Shown piece by piece: positions 25,114 to 34,561 of a stretch of 64,000 bases of DNA. Source of the stretch: Stenotrophomonas maltophilia (lineage in GTDB: Bacteria > Pseudomonadota > Gammaproteobacteria > Xanthomonadales > Xanthomonadaceae). The DNA lies in NCBI RefSeq assembly GCF_003205835.1, contig NZ_CP029773.1, positions 2,884,501 through 2,948,500 of the forward strand, in the 5' to 3' direction. Made by a program: the position numbers and the translations under genes. The notes below the pieces were generated by a model, which worked only from the letters and a program-made list of their open reading frames with translations, was not told the origin of the DNA and ran no database searches. Numbering within the stretch: the stretch's first letter is position 1; each line of letters begins with the position of its first letter.

Positions 25114-25998
25114 TCAGGGTTCGGTATACCCCGCACAATCCGGCAGCGCCTGGTCGGGGTGGAATACCCCATCGCTAAAGCGGAACAGCCGCGTGTAGCT
25201 GCACGCTGGGTCCTGCTCGGTGCGGAGGTCCTTCTTCTTCAGCGGCCCTTTGGCCAGCGAATCCTCGAAGCGCGAGACACCGGCCGGAAACCGCGTGGCC
25301 ACGGTCTGGTAGCGCAGTACCGGCATGCCCTCGGCCGCCGTCTCCAGCCCCAGTTTTGCCGAGAACCCATACTCATCGTGGCAGGCACCGGCACGCTGCT
25401 TGATGTCCTGCTCGCTGAAGCAGGCGCGGATCATCGCACTGCCCAGCCACGGCACGGTCAGCACGTCGTCGTCCACCTGGATGTCGTCCTGCAGGTGGCG
25501 CACGCGTGCCAGCTGCAGCGTGGACGCATCGGCACCGCCGCCGGAATACATGCTGCTGAACGAGACGATGCCTCCCACCAGTACATTCTGGCGGGCCCGC
25601 TGCTGCGGGTCGGTCACAGGCTCGTCGCTGCCAACACCTGGGGCCAGCCGCACGATCCAAGGCCACAGCTTCAGATCGCTTTCCTGCGGCACGTCGATGC
25701 TGACGTGATAGGTGTGTGGCGTGCGCTGGCCCGGCACCTTCTCAAGTACTTCCAGCACGGTCGGCCGATCACCATCTTCGGTGACCGGCTGCACGCGCAC
25801 GCACCAGGCACGATCGAGGGTGCAGTCATAGAGCCCCGCTGGTCCCGTCTCATCGGCGACCAGCACCTGCCCCAGCGGCTCCATCACATTGCCGGCAGCG
25901 TCACGCTGCTGCGGCAAGATCGAGCCCTGCGCCAACACCAGCGCCGGGGTGGCCAGCAATGCAGCACACACGGTCGTGCGGGCAACGATGGGGGGCAT
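25114..25998 (-). CDS. Secreted protein, unknown function
   Basis: The protein has 294 residues from ATG 25998, which has an AGGAG Shine-Dalgarno sequence. A signal peptide (VCAALLATPALVLA-QG) directs it to the periplasm or beyond. The mature part contains paired cysteines (LYDCTLDRAWCVRV; RACFSEQ ... GACHDEYGFSAKLGLE) and a charged tail with KGPLKKKDLR. No catalytic motif or named family is visible. Longer in-frame starts run into the repeat upstream and lack a ribosome binding site. It is flanked on both sides by GTAG repeats and forms a single-gene unit. Confidence 0.7.
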   Translation of the reverse strand: MPPIVARTTVCAALLATPALVLAQGSILPQQRDAAGNVMEPLGQVLVADETGPAGLYDCTLDRAWCVRVQPVTEDGDRPTVLEVLEKVPGQRTPHTYHVSIDVPQESDLKLWPWIVRLAPGVGSDEPVTDPQQRARQNVLVGGIVSFSSMYSGGGADASTLQLARVRHLQDDIQVDDDVLTVPWLGSAMIRACFSEQDIKQRAGACHDEYGFSAKLGLETAAEGMPVLRYQTVATRFPAGVSRFEDSLAKGPLKKKDLRTEQDPACSYTRLFRFSDGVFHPDQALPDCAGYTEP

Positions 25999-26042
25999 GG
26001 GCGGCTCCTGCGGTTGGGATTCCGATGGTAACCGTTGCCCGG

Positions 26043-26139
26043 GCAGAGTCGAGCCATGCCCGACTTCGCCTTTGCAGAGTCGAGCCATGCTCGACTGCTT
26101 TCTGTCGGGAAGAGCAGCCGAGCATAGGCTCGGCTCTAC
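26043..26139. repeat. SMAG-type GTAG hairpin cluster
   Basis: Three stem units lie in a row: AGAGTCGAGCCATGCCCGACT, AGAGTCGAGCCATGCTCGACT and an inverted AGCCGAGCATAGGCTCGGCT ending in CTAC. It fills the space between the secreted-protein gene and dld. Confidence 0.8.
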
Positions 26140-26160
26140 AGTAAGGATACGTTGTATCCG

Positions 26161-27867
26161 TCAATGCCCATTGCAGTCGCAGCCACCCCACCCTTTCGCC
26201 TTCGACGTCTGGCCGATGCCCGGATTGAACGTATTGCTCGGGTCCAGCTGCTTGTAGAACCCGGCCAGCGCTGGCTTGGCCGGGTACAGGTGGCCGACGT
26301 TGTGCTCGGCCGGATACTCGGCGCCGCGCTGGTCCAGCAGTGCCCACATCGCGTGCTCGATCGCCATCGGGTCTTCGCCCTTGCGCGCGATGTAGTCCTG
26401 GTGGAACACGTGGCACAGGAAGTGCCCGTAATACAGCTTGTGCAGCAGGCGGCCATCGATATCGGCCGGCAACTGCTCGAACCAGTCGGCATCATCGCGG
26501 CGCAGGGCGATGTCCAGCGCCACGATGTCCTGCACCTGGTCGCGGTGTACCTCGCGGTAGCGCACCGCGGCGCCGGCCACGGCGAAGCGATGCAGGAAGG
26601 CCTTGCGACCCTCATCGGCCGTGCAGTGGAAGTAGCCGCCCTCATGGTCGGCAAAGAAGCCGCGCAGCCACGCCTCGGTGTCCGCTGCGTCCTGCGCGGA
26701 GACCTTCAGCAACAGATGATGCTCGTAGCGCTGGCGGAACTCGCCCATGCGCTTGGGCAGGTGCGAGGGCAGCAGGCCGGTCAGCACCTGCATCAGCCGG
26801 TCGGTCACGCCGCGCAGGCCCAACCGCTCGAACCAGCCATCGACGCGGCTCTTCAGTGCGAAGGCGGCCGGCACGCGGGCGGTGCCAAGGCGGTCGATCA
26901 ACAGGAAGCTGTCCTTGCCGTAGCGTTCGCCGATGTCATAGGCATCGCGGTGGATGTACTCGCCGGCAATCGGCAGGCGTTCGAAGCCGGTCAGCAGTTG
27001 GCGCCGGATCGCGGTCAGGCTGTCGGTGCGGTTGCTGCCGATGTAGAAGACTTCGGCCGCCTCCTTCTCGAAGGTGTCCAGGCGCACCGCGAACACTGCC
27101 AGCTTGCCGGCAGATCCCGCTGCCTCGAAGTGGCGGCTGGGGTCGGCATTGAAGCGTGCCGGCGTATCGGCATCGACCCGGCGCACTTCCTCGGCGTAGC
27201 GTGGATCGGAGGCGGCGCGGCCATCGCCGTCCCCAACGTCGGCAGCACGGTAGTCACCCGCCTGCAGGCGCTGCAGGATCTGCTCGGGCGTATCGCCCAG
27301 CGCGATGCCCAGATGGTTGACCAGCTGCAGCTGGCCCTGCGCATCGACCTGCGCATACAGTGCCAGCTCAGTGTAGGCCGGGCCACGACGCACCAGCGCG
27401 CCACCGGAGTTGTTGCAGATGCCGCCCAGCACCGAGGCGCCGATGCAGGACGAGCCGATCACCGAATGCGGTTCGCGGCCCAGTGGCGCCAGCGTCTGCT
27501 CCAGCCGGTCCAGCGTCGCGCCGGGCAGGCACAGCACCTGGCGGCCTTCGTTCAACAGCTGGATGCCGGTCAGGCGCAGCGTGCTGACCAGCACGATCGG
27601 ACGCCCATAGTCGTTGCCATCCGGGGTCGAGCCACCGGTCAGGCCGGTGTTGGCCGCCTGCAGGATGATCGCTGCCCCGCCCTGCACCGCCGCCTGCAGC
27701 ACACGCCACAGCTCCAGCAGCGTACCTGGGCGCACCACCGCCAGCACCGGGCCGTCGCCGAAACGGTAGCCACGGCGGAAACGGCGGGTGGCCTTGTCGC
27801 CGGTCAGTACATGGCGGCTGCTGACCGCAGCGCGCAATTGCGCCAGCACGGCATCGTGGTCACTCAC
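26161..27867 (-). CDS. dld: Quinone-dependent D-lactate dehydrogenase
   Basis: The protein has 568 residues. Dld is a peripheral inner-membrane FAD enzyme that oxidises D-lactate to pyruvate and feeds electrons to quinone. An FAD_binding_4 domain covers about residues 35-210, with [15 protein letters not shown] and the very conserved [18 protein letters not shown]. The membrane-binding cap domain follows. The C-terminus ends [10 protein letters not shown]. The GTG start overlaps the lldD stop (GTGA). It is the last gene of the lactate operon, so the cell can burn both lactate enantiomers from one transcript. Confidence 0.95.
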   Translation of the reverse strand: MSDHDAVLAQLRAAVSSRHVLTGDKATRRFRRGYRFGDGPVLAVVRPGTLLELWRVLQAAVQGGAAIILQAANTGLTGGSTPDGNDYGRPIVLVSTLRLTGIQLLNEGRQVLCLPGATLDRLEQTLAPLGREPHSVIGSSCIGASVLGGICNNSGGALVRRGPAYTELALYAQVDAQGQLQLVNHLGIALGDTPEQILQRLQAGDYRAADVGDGDGRAASDPRYAEEVRRVDADTPARFNADPSRHFEAAGSAGKLAVFAVRLDTFEKEAAEVFYIGSNRTDSLTAIRRQLLTGFERLPIAGEYIHRDAYDIGERYGKDSFLLIDRLGTARVPAAFALKSRVDGWFERLGLRGVTDRLMQVLTGLLPSHLPKRMGEFRQRYEHHLLLKVSAQDAADTEAWLRGFFADHEGGYFHCTADEGRKAFLHRFAVAGAAVRYREVHRDQVQDIVALDIALRRDDADWFEQLPADIDGRLLHKLYYGHFLCHVFHQDYIARKGEDPMAIEHAMWALLDQRGAEYPAEHNVGHLYPAKPALAGFYKQLDPSNTFNPGIGQTSKAKGWGGCDCNGH

Positions 27868-29003
27868 GGCAGGTTGACCAGCGAATCGCGGCCGATGTCA
27901 GCGATGCGGCGCGCACCGGTCAGTGTCATCGCCACGCGCATTTCCTTGGCAATCAGGTCCAGCAGGTTGGCCACGCCCGCCTCGCCCTGCGCTGCAAGTG
28001 CATAGACGAAGGCACGGCCCAGCAGCACGGTATCGGCACCCAACGCCAGCATGCGCACCACGTCCAGGCCGGTGCGGATGCCGGAATCGGCGAGGATCTT
28101 CAGGTCGCCCTGCACCGCATCGGCAATCGCCGGCAATGCACGCGCGGTGGACAGCACGCCGTCCAGCTGGCGGCCACCGTGGTTGGAGACCACGATGCCA
28201 TCGGCGCCGAACTTGACCGCATCACGTGCGTCATCCGGGTCGAGGATGCCCTTGATCACCATTGGGCCCTTCCAGAACTCGCGGATCCACTCCAGGTCCT
28301 TCCACGAAATGGAGGGATCGAAGTTGCTGCCGAGCCAGCCGATGTAATCCTCCAGCCCGGTCGGGTTGCCGCGGTAGGTGGAGATGTTGCCCAGATCATG
28401 CGGGCGGCCGAACAGGCCGACGTCCCACGCCCAGTGCGGGTGGGTGATGGCCTGGCCGATGCGGCGCAGCGAGGCATTCGGTCCGCTCATGCCGGAGTGA
28501 GCATCGCGGTAGCGCGCACCCGGCACCGGCATATCCACGGTGAACACCAGGGTGGTCACGCCCGCGGCCTGCGCCCGCTCCAGCGCGTTGCGCATGAAGC
28601 CACGGTCGCGCAGCACATACAGCTGGAACCACATCGGCCGCTGGATGGCCGGTGCCACTTCCTCGATCGGGCACACCGATACGGTGGACAGGGTAAACGG
28701 GATGCCACGGCTGTCGGCCGCGCGCGCCGCCTGCACCTCGCCGCGCCGGGCATACATGCCGGTCAGGCCGACCGGGGCCAGTGCCACCGGCATCGCCAGC
28801 GTTTCGCCGAACAGTTCGGTTTCCAGGCTCAGGTCGGACATGTTGCGCAGGATGCGCTGGCGCAGCGCGATGTCGGACAGGTCGGAAACGTTGCGCTTCA
28901 GCGTGTGCTCGGCATACGCGCCGCCATCGATGTAGTGGAACAGGAACGGCGGCAGCCGGCGTTGCGCTGCGGCACGGTAATCGGTGGAGGCGGAGATGAT
29001 CAT
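27864..29003 (-). CDS. lldD: L-lactate dehydrogenase (FMN, cytochrome-type)
   Basis: The protein has 379 residues from ATG 29003. LldD oxidises L-lactate to pyruvate at the inner membrane with FMN. Family motifs are visible: [17 protein letters not shown] at the N-terminus, [17 protein letters not shown], and the catalytic and FMN region [14 protein letters not shown], with [15 protein letters not shown] toward the end. The length is within the normal range. The upstream lldR gene ends 4 bases before the start, so the genes are cotranscribed. A longer in-frame start would lie inside lldR. Confidence 0.95.
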   Translation of the reverse strand: MIISASTDYRAAAQRRLPPFLFHYIDGGAYAEHTLKRNVSDLSDIALRQRILRNMSDLSLETELFGETLAMPVALAPVGLTGMYARRGEVQAARAADSRGIPFTLSTVSVCPIEEVAPAIQRPMWFQLYVLRDRGFMRNALERAQAAGVTTLVFTVDMPVPGARYRDAHSGMSGPNASLRRIGQAITHPHWAWDVGLFGRPHDLGNISTYRGNPTGLEDYIGWLGSNFDPSISWKDLEWIREFWKGPMVIKGILDPDDARDAVKFGADGIVVSNHGGRQLDGVLSTARALPAIADAVQGDLKILADSGIRTGLDVVRMLALGADTVLLGRAFVYALAAQGEAGVANLLDLIAKEMRVAMTLTGARRIADIGRDSLVNLP

Positions 29004-29007
29004 GGGG

Positions 29008-29772
29008 TCAACCGTGTGGGGAAGGTAGACGCGAAGCCCGCGCACGCCGGGCTTCGTTGTCATCGAGGGTGCGCAGCGTGGTGTGCACGAACTCGAGATG
29101 GGCATGCGCGGCGGCGCGCGCGCGTTCGGGGTCGCCGGCCAGCACCGCGTCCATCATCTCGCGGTGCTGGTCGGACAACGGCGAGAAGGTCCTCGCCGAG
29201 GTGTAGAGCTTTTCGCGGCTCTGCGAGATGTTGGTCTGCAGCAGCTCGAACAGGCCGCGCATCACCTGCAGCAGCACCAGGTTGTGCGAGGCCTCGGCGA
29301 TGGACAGGTGGAAGGCCGCGTCGGCCTCGGCTTCACCGGTGGGATCGTCCTTGCCGTGCGCGTCCATCATGGTCTGGAAGGCCTGCGCGATGCGTGTGCG
29401 ATCCTCATCGGTGGCGCGCAACGCTGCATGCCAGGCGGTGGCACCTTCCAGCGCGTGGCGGATCTCCAGCACGTCGAAGCGGTATTCCGGGTCGCCCTGG
29501 AACAGCGGCAGGTACGGCGCCAGCGGTTCATCCAGCGCCTGCCGCGCGCGCGCCGCGGGTTCGGCCACGTAGGTGCCGCCACCAACCCGTGCAGTCAGCA
29601 GGCCCTGGCTGGCCAACTGCGCGATGGCCTCGCGCAGCGCGGTGCGCGAGACCCCCAGCTGCACCGCCAGGGTGCGCTCGGCCGGCAGCCGGTCACCCGG
29701 TTGCAGCCGCTGTTCCTGCACCAGGCCGCGCAGCTGCGCGGCCACCTTGTCCGAAATACGTTGCGTGCTCAT
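29008..29772 (-). CDS. lldR: GntR/FadR-family lactate regulator LldR
   Basis: The protein has 254 residues from ATG 29772. The N-terminal winged helix-turn-helix of GntR type reads [20 protein letters not shown] and [17 protein letters not shown]. An all-helical FCD ligand-binding domain follows ([17 protein letters not shown] and [17 protein letters not shown], whose His and Asp/Asn residues usually hold a metal and the carboxylate ligand). Its place between lldP and lldD gives the function. Two TTGGT-N3-ACCA-type sites upstream of lldP are the likely targets. Confidence 0.9.
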   Translation of the reverse strand: MSTQRISDKVAAQLRGLVQEQRLQPGDRLPAERTLAVQLGVSRTALREAIAQLASQGLLTARVGGGTYVAEPAARARQALDEPLAPYLPLFQGDPEYRFDVLEIRHALEGATAWHAALRATDEDRTRIAQAFQTMMDAHGKDDPTGEAEADAAFHLSIAEASHNLVLLQVMRGLFELLQTNISQSREKLYTSARTFSPLSDQHREMMDAVLAGDPERARAAAHAHLEFVHTTLRTLDDNEARRARASRLPSPHG

Positions 29773-29825
29773 GGCGCCATTGTGGCCCGAAGCGCGTAAC
29801 AGAGGGTCAGGCCACACCGCATGGC

Positions 29826-31484
29826 TCAGGGAATCATCCAGGTCAGCCAGTAGGCCTGGGCCAGGGTGATCAGGCCGACCATGGTGGTGAAGATCAGGCT
29901 GTGCTTGACCGTGAAGCGGAACAGGTCCGATTCCTTGCCGGCCAGGCCGACCGCGGCGCAGGCAATGGCGATCGACTGCGGCGAAATCATCTTGCCGGTA
30001 ACGCCACCAGTGGTGTTGGCTGCCACCAGCAGCACGTCGGATACGCCGATCTGCTGCGCCGTGGTGGCCTGCAGCGCCGAGAACAGCGCGTTGGACGAGG
30101 TGTCCGAGCCGGTCAGGAACACGCCCAGCCAGCCGAGGAACGGCGAGAAGAACGGGAACGCGTCACCGGTATGCGCCAGTGCCAGCGCCAGCGTCGCCGA
30201 CAGGCCCGAATAGTTGGCGATGAAGGCAAAGGCCAGCACCATGCCGATCGAGTAGATCGGCATGCGCAGCTCACGCACGGTCTCACCGAAGGTCTGCAGC
30301 GCCGAACGGGCCGGCATGCGCAGCGCGATGATCGCGATCACCGCGGCCAGGATGATCGAGGTGCCGGTGGCCGAGAACCAGTCAAACTTGTAGATCGCCT
30401 CGTAGCTGAGCGGTGCATCCACGATCGGCGGCATCTTCTGCACCATCTGGTCGAGGCCCGGCACCGGGATTTTCAGCACCCAACTTTCCAGCGGGCCGCC
30501 CGCCGCGAACAGCGACTTGAACGGTTTGATGCTCCACAGCGTGACCATCGCGGTGAGGATCAGGAACGGCGACCATGCCTTGGCGACCTGGCCGACGCTG
30601 TAGCGTGGCGCTTCCAGTGCCTGTGCAGCGGCCTCGGCGCTGGTTTCGGTATCGAAGCGGAAGATCCGCACCGGCTTCCAGCGGCGCAGGAACAGGGTCA
30701 GGCAGACCAGCGATGCCAGTGAGGCGGTGATGTCCGGCAGTTCCGGGCCAATGAAGTTGGAGGTCAGGTACTGCGCGATGGCGAACGAGCCACCGGCCAC
30801 CAGCACCGCCGGCCAGGTTTCCTTGATGCCACGCCAGCCATCCATGATCGCCATGATCCAGAACAGCACGATGAGGGTCAGGAACGGCAGCTGGCGGCCG
30901 GCCATCTGGCCGATCTCGAACGCGTCCAGGCCGGTGACCTGCCCGGCCACGATGATCGGAATGCCCATTGCACCGAACGCCACCGGCGCGGTGTTGACGA
31001 TCAGGCACAGGCCGGCGGCATACAGCGGCTTGAAGCCCAGCCCGACCAGCAGTGCCGCGGTGATCGCCACCGGCGCACCGAAACCGGCCGCGCCTTCCAG
31101 GAAGGCACCGAAGGCGAAGCCGACCATCAGCATCTGCAGGCGCTGGTCCTCGGTGACCGACAGGATCGAGGCACGGATGATGTCGAACTGCCCGGTCTTG
31201 ACCGAAACCTTGTAGAGAAACACCGCGCCGATGATGATCCAGGCGATCGGCCACAGGCCGTAGACGAAGCCGAAACCGGCCGCGCCCAGCGCCTGGGTCA
31301 GCGGCATGCGATAGAACAGCAGGGCTACGCCGAGTGCGATGGCCACGGTGATCGTGCCGGCCAGCCAGCCCTTCATCCGCAGCACGGCCAGAGCGATGAA
31401 GAAGAACGCGATCGGCAGCAGCGCGATCAGGCTCGACAACCACAGGTTGCCGGCGGGGTCGTACAGGTGTTGCCAGGGCTGCAT
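29826..31484 (-). CDS. lldP: L-lactate permease LldP
   Basis: The protein has 552 residues, matching LctP-family permeases. It has at least twelve hydrophobic segments over its whole length, opening [19 protein letters not shown] and [20 protein letters not shown]. Conserved stretches include [20 protein letters not shown] and [17 protein letters not shown], both typical of lactate/proton symporters. The start at 31484 was chosen over an upstream frame that runs into a promoter hairpin. It is the first gene of the lactate operon; 53 bases separate it from lldR. Confidence 0.95.
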   Translation of the reverse strand: MQPWQHLYDPAGNLWLSSLIALLPIAFFFIALAVLRMKGWLAGTITVAIALGVALLFYRMPLTQALGAAGFGFVYGLWPIAWIIIGAVFLYKVSVKTGQFDIIRASILSVTEDQRLQMLMVGFAFGAFLEGAAGFGAPVAITAALLVGLGFKPLYAAGLCLIVNTAPVAFGAMGIPIIVAGQVTGLDAFEIGQMAGRQLPFLTLIVLFWIMAIMDGWRGIKETWPAVLVAGGSFAIAQYLTSNFIGPELPDITASLASLVCLTLFLRRWKPVRIFRFDTETSAEAAAQALEAPRYSVGQVAKAWSPFLILTAMVTLWSIKPFKSLFAAGGPLESWVLKIPVPGLDQMVQKMPPIVDAPLSYEAIYKFDWFSATGTSIILAAVIAIIALRMPARSALQTFGETVRELRMPIYSIGMVLAFAFIANYSGLSATLALALAHTGDAFPFFSPFLGWLGVFLTGSDTSSNALFSALQATTAQQIGVSDVLLVAANTTGGVTGKMISPQSIAIACAAVGLAGKESDLFRFTVKHSLIFTTMVGLITLAQAYWLTWMIP

Positions 31485-31549
31485 GAAGGCTCTCGACTGG
31501 GGGCGGGATGTGCTCCACCGCACGCGGTGGGTCGCCGCGGTCGCCGATC

Positions 31550-31564
31550 ATTGGTATTACCAAT
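31550..31564. promoter_or_regulatory. LldR/PdhR-type operator, proximal
   Basis: ATTGGTATTACCAAT is a perfect ATTGGT-N3-ACCAAT palindrome 66-80 bases upstream of the lldP start. This is the box recognised by PdhR/LldR-type members of the FadR subfamily. A GC-rich hairpin (CCACCGC-ac-GCGGTGG, 31515-31530) lies between it and lldP and would be in the 5' leader of the transcript. Confidence 0.8.
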
Positions 31565-31646
31565 AATGATATCGATCAGACCACGTGCAGCGGATTTAAC
31601 CGCCACTCCGGCGAAGCGCCTATTAGACCATAGGGCTAGACACCAT

Positions 31647-31661
31647 ATTGGTCAGACCATT
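31647..31661. promoter_or_regulatory. LldR-type operator, distal
   Basis: ATTGGTCAGACCATT carries the same TTGGT-N3-ACCA core, with one imperfect outer position. Its centre lies 97 bp from that of the proximal box. Two operators flanking the promoter recall the O1/O2 arrangement of the E. coli lldPRD operon, where LldR can form a loop. Confidence 0.7.
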
Positions 31662-31672
31662 TCGCGAGGTAA

Positions 31673-31744
31673 GGGTCAGAGCCCCTGCGGGGATCTGACC
31701 CTGCCTGGGCCCTTGGGGTCGGATCCCCGCAGGGGCTCCGCCCC
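31673..31744. repeat. Two GC-rich hairpins (REP-like)
   Basis: GGGTCAGAGCCCC-tgc-GGGGATCTGACCC (31673-31701) is followed by GGGGTCGGATCCCC with an inverted continuation to about 31744. Short repeats beginning GGGTCAGA of this kind are dispersed in several proteobacterial genomes. They could also terminate transcripts arriving from either side. Confidence 0.6.
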
Positions 31745-31753
31745 CACTCCGCG

Positions 31754-31949
31754 TCAGATCTTCTTCTCCAGCCGCCGCATCACCGCCAGCACCAGCACGC
31801 ACGGCACGCTCACCCCGATGGCAACCACGTACTTGCCGATGCCCACGGCGATGCCGATTGCTCATCCCGCGCTCGACGCCGAGCACGCCGCCGAGCAGCA
31901 TTGCTGCGGCCACGCGCAGCAGGATCGAGACATCCTGGGTGCGTTGCAT
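31754..31949 (-). pseudogene. Decayed MgtC/SapB-like membrane protein gene
   Basis: The 5' end from ATG 31949 encodes MQRTQDVSILLRVAAAMLLG followed by GVLGVERG, which is the MgtC/SapB opening (LLRLxxAxLLGxLIGLERE). The frame then shifts. The next frame encodes GIAVGIGKYVVAIGVS and VLAVMRRLEKKI-stop, which matches the last transmembrane helix and end of the same family. About a hundred central residues are missing, so this is an internal deletion plus a frameshift. Nothing else is evident between 31950 and 32078, apart from a small CTCCGGGA/TCCCGGAG hairpin near 31958. Confidence 0.65.
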
Positions 31950-32078
31950 GGGCAGGCTCCGGGAGTTTCCCGGAGCGTCGCGTGGCACCCGTGGCACAGA
32001 GCTGAAGGCCACACCACAGCCCGTTCACCCGACAGCGCCGGGCCGTGTCCAACGCCTGCGCCATCTGTGATCAACGCA

Positions 32079-32837
32079 TCACTGCGCCAGGTAGCCACCA
32101 TCAATGGCGTAATAGGTACCGGTCGCGAACGAGGCGTCGTCGCTGGCCAACCAGGCCACCAGTGCCGCTACTTCCTCGGCCGTGCCCAGCCGCTTCAGCG
32201 CATGCCGCGCTTCCAGTGTCGCGCGCACCTTCGGATCCATCTTCTCCAGCAGCGGCGTGTTGATGAAACCCGGGCCGACCGCATTGACACGGATGCCATC
32301 TGCGGCATGTTCCCAGGCTGCGGTCTGGGTCAGGCCGACCACGCCGTGCTTGGCCGCTACATACGCGGTGGAACCGGCATACCCCACCTGACCCAGGATC
32401 GACGCCATGTTGATGATGCTGCCACCGGAACCCGCCGCACGCATCGCCTGGATCTGCGCACGCTGGCACAGGAATACGCTGGTCAGGTTGACGTCGATCA
32501 CCCGCTGCCATCCGTCCACCGGATAATCACCACTGCTGGCCGCCGGCCCACTGATGCCGGCGTTGTTGACTGCGATATGCACGCCGCCCAGTTCCTTCAC
32601 CGTGCGCTGCACTGCCGCTTCGACGGCGGCATCATCGGTCACGTCCAGCGCGACGCCGATGGCCTGCACGCCGCTGTCCTGCAGCTGTGCCACCGTGGCA
32701 TCCACCGCGCCCTGCTTCAGGTCCCAGACCGAAATACGCGCACCGGATGCGGCGAGGGTCTGCGCGACCGCCAGGCCGATGCCGGATACGCCGCCGGTCA
32801 CGATCGCGGTCTTGCCGGTGAGCTGGTAATCGATCAT
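32079..32837 (-). CDS. Short-chain dehydrogenase/reductase (SDR) family oxidoreductase
   Basis: The protein has 252 residues. It is a classical SDR: the NAD(P)-binding motif TGGVSGIG near residues 14-21, an NNAG motif, the catalytic Ser in INMAS, and YVAAK (Tyr-x3-Lys). The C-terminus GTYYAIDGGYLAQ is typical of 3-oxoacyl-ACP reductase-like and glucose dehydrogenase-like members; the substrate cannot be told. An acidic residue after the second strand (VWDLK) points to NAD(H) preference. I chose ATG 32837, since GGAGA lies 6 bases upstream; the ATG at 32843 would sit right against it. An AraC regulator is divergently encoded. Confidence 0.9.
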   Translation of the reverse strand: MIDYQLTGKTAIVTGGVSGIGLAVAQTLAASGARISVWDLKQGAVDATVAQLQDSGVQAIGVALDVTDDAAVEAAVQRTVKELGGVHIAVNNAGISGPAASSGDYPVDGWQRVIDVNLTSVFLCQRAQIQAMRAAGSGGSIINMASILGQVGYAGSTAYVAAKHGVVGLTQTAAWEHAADGIRVNAVGPGFINTPLLEKMDPKVRATLEARHALKRLGTAEEVAALVAWLASDDASFATGTYYAIDGGYLAQ

Positions 32838-33283
32838 CTGCATTCTCCATCTGTGGGGGTATCGATGCGGCCTGCCGCCGCCAACGCCTCACGCTACGCC
32901 TTCATCCGTGATGACACGGGCGACAACGTGTCCGCAGGCGATCGTTCCACCCATGGAACCTCAACTCCAGTTGATGTATGGAATTGCGTACGGATATGCA
33001 GGCAGAACGCCGCCGTATGTTCCACGGAAGATTCAACTTGGCCATATTGACCAATCGTTTTGACCATCTCGAAATCAAATGCGGGTGAATCAAGGCGACA
33101 ATGGGAAACGTTTCCAGTTTCTTCGACACACTCATTCCAATCTGGCGTTTCCCCAGCCATCCAGCGTGCCGTCGCCACCGCATTGCAGCGGGTCTGCACA
33201 GGCCACGACCGGAACTGCATCTGCAATGCAGAGCGCATGGGCGAGGTACTGCCAGCGTCCACCTCCTGCGCACGTGCCGAGCA
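32838..33283. promoter_or_regulatory. Long divergent intergenic region (SDR / AraC) with palindromes
   Basis: No gene is supported in this 446-bp space. It holds an imperfect palindrome (ACCTCAACTCCAGTTGATGT, about 32958-32977) resembling MerR/SoxR-family operators, and a perfect GGAAACGTTTCC palindrome at 33104-33115. Around 33040-33100 the DNA is richer in A and T, as expected for a promoter. Open frames across the stretch lack plausible starts and protein-like composition. Confidence 0.5.
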
Positions 33284-34237
33284 ATGTCCCGATATTTCAC
33301 TTTCGCCGATTACCGCCGCTTCGGCCATCGCCATGGCTTTGATTACCGCGCCGATCCGGAACACCTGCGCGACGATCAGTGGGCCGGCCACGGCGAGGTC
33401 AATGAACAGTTCCTGCGTGGCGGCATGAGCCTGATCGCGTCCGACGTCCATAATCGTTTCCCGTATGTGGCCACTGCCCAGCAGAGCCCCGGGTTGGCCA
33501 TCCGGGTGATGCTGCAGGGGCAGGTCGACGTCCGCATTCCGCGACGCGGCGGCTTCACCCTGCGCGCCGGCACCGCCATGACCGCGCACCACCGGGAACA
33601 GGTCGAGATGACCGGCTCACATCCCGGCGAAACGCGCATGCGCGGCGTCAGCGTGATGGTGCCGGGCCAGATCGATCCGGATCTGTTCCAGCTGCCGCAG
33701 CTGGAAACAGCGCTCAATACCCACCTGGAATGCCGCCACTGGGCGATTCCGCACACCCTGCTGCCGGTGCTGGGCCAGCTGTTCGACAGCCCCTGGCAGG
33801 ACGGCATCGATGCGCTGTGGCGCGAAGGCGTGGCCCTGCAGCTGCTGGCCGTCGGCCTGCAAGCCGAAGATCTGCAGACCGACCATGTACGAACGCTGCG
33901 CGCGGGCCAGCGCGAGCGGCTGGAGCGCGTGCGTGCCTACCTGCATGACGACCCCAGCCACGCCCATAGTCTGGTCGAACTGGCCCAGCTGGCCTGCATG
34001 AGTCCGAGCTCGCTGCGCCGCCACTTCGCCCAGCAATACGGCTGCTCGGTATTCGACTACCTGCACGAACAGCGCATGCGCCATGCCGAACAGGGCCTGC
34101 GCGAGGACGGCTGGACCGTCGAGCAGGCCGCCGCCGCCAGTGGTTACCGTCACCCCAGCAACTTCGCGGCCGCATTCCGCAAGCGCTTCGGCCTGGTGCC
34201 CAGCCGCTGGCGCACCGGCCCATCGAAAGTGGGCTGA
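33284..34237 (+). CDS. AraC-family transcriptional regulator (PchR-like)
   Basis: The protein has 317 residues from ATG 33284. The C-terminal 100 residues form a double helix-turn-helix: HSLVELAQLACMSPSSLRRH FAQ and VEQAAAASGYRHPSNFAAA, ending in FRKRFGLVPSRWR. The N-terminal half is a cupin-like sensor (MSLIASDVHNRFPYVATAQQ; LAIRVMLQGQVDVRIPRRGG), as in PchR-type regulators, which often sense siderophores or other small ligands. It is divergent from the SDR gene across a 446-bp intergenic region, so that SDR is a plausible target. No strong ribosome binding site is visible; a longer frame upstream has unlikely composition. Confidence 0.88.
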   Translation: MSRYFTFADYRRFGHRHGFDYRADPEHLRDDQWAGHGEVNEQFLRGGMSLIASDVHNRFPYVATAQQSPGLAIRVMLQGQVDVRIPRRGGFTLRAGTAMTAHHREQVEMTGSHPGETRMRGVSVMVPGQIDPDLFQLPQLETALNTHLECRHWAIPHTLLPVLGQLFDSPWQDGIDALWREGVALQLLAVGLQAEDLQTDHVRTLRAGQRERLERVRAYLHDDPSHAHSLVELAQLACMSPSSLRRHFAQQYGCSVFDYLHEQRMRHAEQGLREDGWTVEQAAAASGYRHPSNFAAAFRKRFGLVPSRWRTGPSKVG

Positions 34238-34249
34238 AGGCCTCGGTAG

Positions 34250-34534
34250 GTGTCGACCTTGGTCGACACGCTTTGGCACCATCGCGGATGCAGGCCAGCG
34301 GCCGGCACTACCGCAGCCGCCTGAATCGACCTGCCATGGCCCAGCCCTGGTGGGTGTCGACCTTGGCCGACACGCTTTGGCACCATCGCGGATGCCGGCC
34401 AGCGGCCGGCACTACCGCGGCCGCCTGAATCGACCTGCCATGGCCCAGCCCTGGTGGGTGTCGACCTTGGCCGACACGCTTTGGCACCATCGCGGATGCC
34501 GGCCAGCGGCCGGCACTACCGCGGCCGCCGGGTA
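34250..34534. repeat. 104-bp tandem repeat array (about 2.7 units)
   Basis: Units start at 34250, 34354 and 34458, so the period is exactly 104 bp. Each unit contains a palindrome of the form GTGTCGACCTTGGTCGACAC (or with one change, GGCCGACAC), then CGCTTTGGCACCATCGCGGATG, split here as CGCTTTGGCACC and ATCGCGGATG, and a SMAG-like CCGGCCAGCGGCCGGCACTACC. The second and third units are nearly identical; the first has a few differences. The third is cut short after the CACTACC. No gene is seen in 34238-34561. Confidence 0.9.
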
Positions 34535-34561
34535 TCGCGCACCCGGCGTACCTCATCAAAC

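Noticed and set aside
31673..31744. Insertion sequence end near the hairpins
   Set aside because: No transposase remnant, target duplication or matching second end was seen; only short hairpins are present.
34250..34534. Possible CRISPR array at the tandem repeats
   Set aside because: The whole 104-bp unit repeats without unique spacers, and no cas genes are nearby; the units are made of hairpin repeats.
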